Origin: Steroidobacteraceae bacterium
Lineage (GTDB): Bacteria; Pseudomonadota; Gammaproteobacteria; Steroidobacterales; Steroidobacteraceae
Direction: 5' to 3'
Assembly: GCA_016844605.1 (NCBI GenBank)
Contig: JAENJD010000018.1
Location: 1 to 50,838, forward strand
DNA length: 50,838 nt
The first letter of the stretch is position 1, and each line of letters begins with the position of its first letter. Position numbers and translations under genes: made by a program. Under the pieces are notes generated by a model. It had not been told where the DNA came from. It worked only from the letters and a program-made list of their open reading frames with translations, and did not search any database. This document shows positions 50,689 to 50,838 of this stretch, piece by piece.

Positions 50689-50838
50689 TAGGCCTTGAGT
50701 ACACCCTTGGCCTTGGCGGTGTGAGTGGCGATTAGGTCCATGATCGCCGGAGAGAGGCAATCGTACGGCTCCAGCTTCAGCTCTCGCAGGCGCGCGCGCA
50801 CCGCAGCCATCTGATCGGGTTTGGCGCTGCCCGTTTCG
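50688..50838 (-). CDS. 3' end of an unidentified gene upstream of fghA, partial
   Basis: The frame that enters from the right edge ends in TAG at 50690-50688, giving 49 residues: it opens [19 protein letters not shown], continues [20 protein letters not shown] and ends [10 protein letters not shown]. The stop and the fghA start share one base (TAGTG), so the two genes are almost certainly co-transcribed. The tail is soluble and helical. It does not look like the end of a class III alcohol dehydrogenase. I do not recognise the family. Confidence 0.55.
   Translation of the reverse strand, partial: ETGSAKPDQMAAVRARLRELKLEPYDCLSPAIMDLIATHTAKAKGVLKA

Noticed and set aside
1-50838. CRISPR arrays, IS elements, prophage, tRNA or rRNA genes.
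   Set aside because: I saw no regularly spaced repeats, transposase or integrase motifs, or tRNA cloverleaf on either strand. Short tRNA-like pieces could be missed by eye.

Overview
The window is a GC-rich (about two thirds G+C by eye), densely packed chromosomal segment of a gammaproteobacterium. The fab-pab-mltG-tmk-holB-pilZ string, the type II secretion block, the duplicated TonB genes beside ExbB/ExbD and TPR proteins, and a LysA most like the decarboxylase half of the xanthomonad kinase-decarboxylase fusion point to the Xanthomonadales/Nevskiales/Steroidobacter side. This placement is inference. I see no phage, IS element, CRISPR array, rRNA or tRNA.

Layout. 1-2507: end of an unidentified gene, an ArsR regulator facing a small unknown gene across a promoter/dyad region, a TIR-like protein, and an EEP-family phosphohydrolase. 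2554-5700: a FadJ-type beta-oxidation protein and a fusion of two cyclic-nucleotide-binding domains with a rhodanese domain. 5711-14363 (minus): fabD-fabG-acpP-fabF-pabB-pabC-mltG-tmk-holB-pilZ, joining fatty acid synthesis, folate precursor, septal murein processing, dTMP, replication and pilus genes; fabH, plsX and rpmF are not at its head. 14510-19914 (plus): gspG-H-I-J-K-L-M-N. 19796-25951 (minus): an AddAB-type helicase-nuclease pair with apparent frame breaks. 26002-29733 (minus): peptide-type ABC transporter oppBCDF without its binding protein, preceded by a structured leader with an intrinsic terminator and a possible antiterminator. 30082-31747 (plus): etfBA, with etfA frameshifted. 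31713-38259 (minus): MAPEG protein, peroxiredoxin, two TPR proteins, exbD, exbB and two tonB paralogues. 38362-41014 (minus): DMT exporter, lysA, a small acidic protein and a secreted cysteine-rich mini-protein. 41136-46754: acyl-CoA module (phosphotransferase, acyl-CoA dehydrogenase, histidine-phosphatase-like protein, SDR, and a divergent second acyl-CoA dehydrogenase). 46764-50838: alanine dehydrogenase, coniferyl-type aldehyde dehydrogenase, thioesterase, S-formylglutathione hydrolase and the end of another gene.

How it fits together. The acyl-CoA dehydrogenases would pass electrons to EtfBA, and FadJ would take the enoyl-CoA products, so lipid or acyl-CoA catabolism recurs through the window next to the core fatty acid synthesis operon. 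TonB/ExbB/ExbD would power outer-membrane uptake and Gsp would secrete enzymes, which suits a scavenging heterotroph.

The most interesting item is the 230-nt leader at 29761-29990. It has serial hairpins, GGA-bearing loops, a terminator about 28 nt before oppB, and an upstream 8-nt copy of one terminator arm able to compete for pairing. It could be an unrecognised attenuator or riboswitch, or a CsrA-binding RNA. Three genes (addB, addA 3' end, etfA) show frame breaks, which may be assembly errors.
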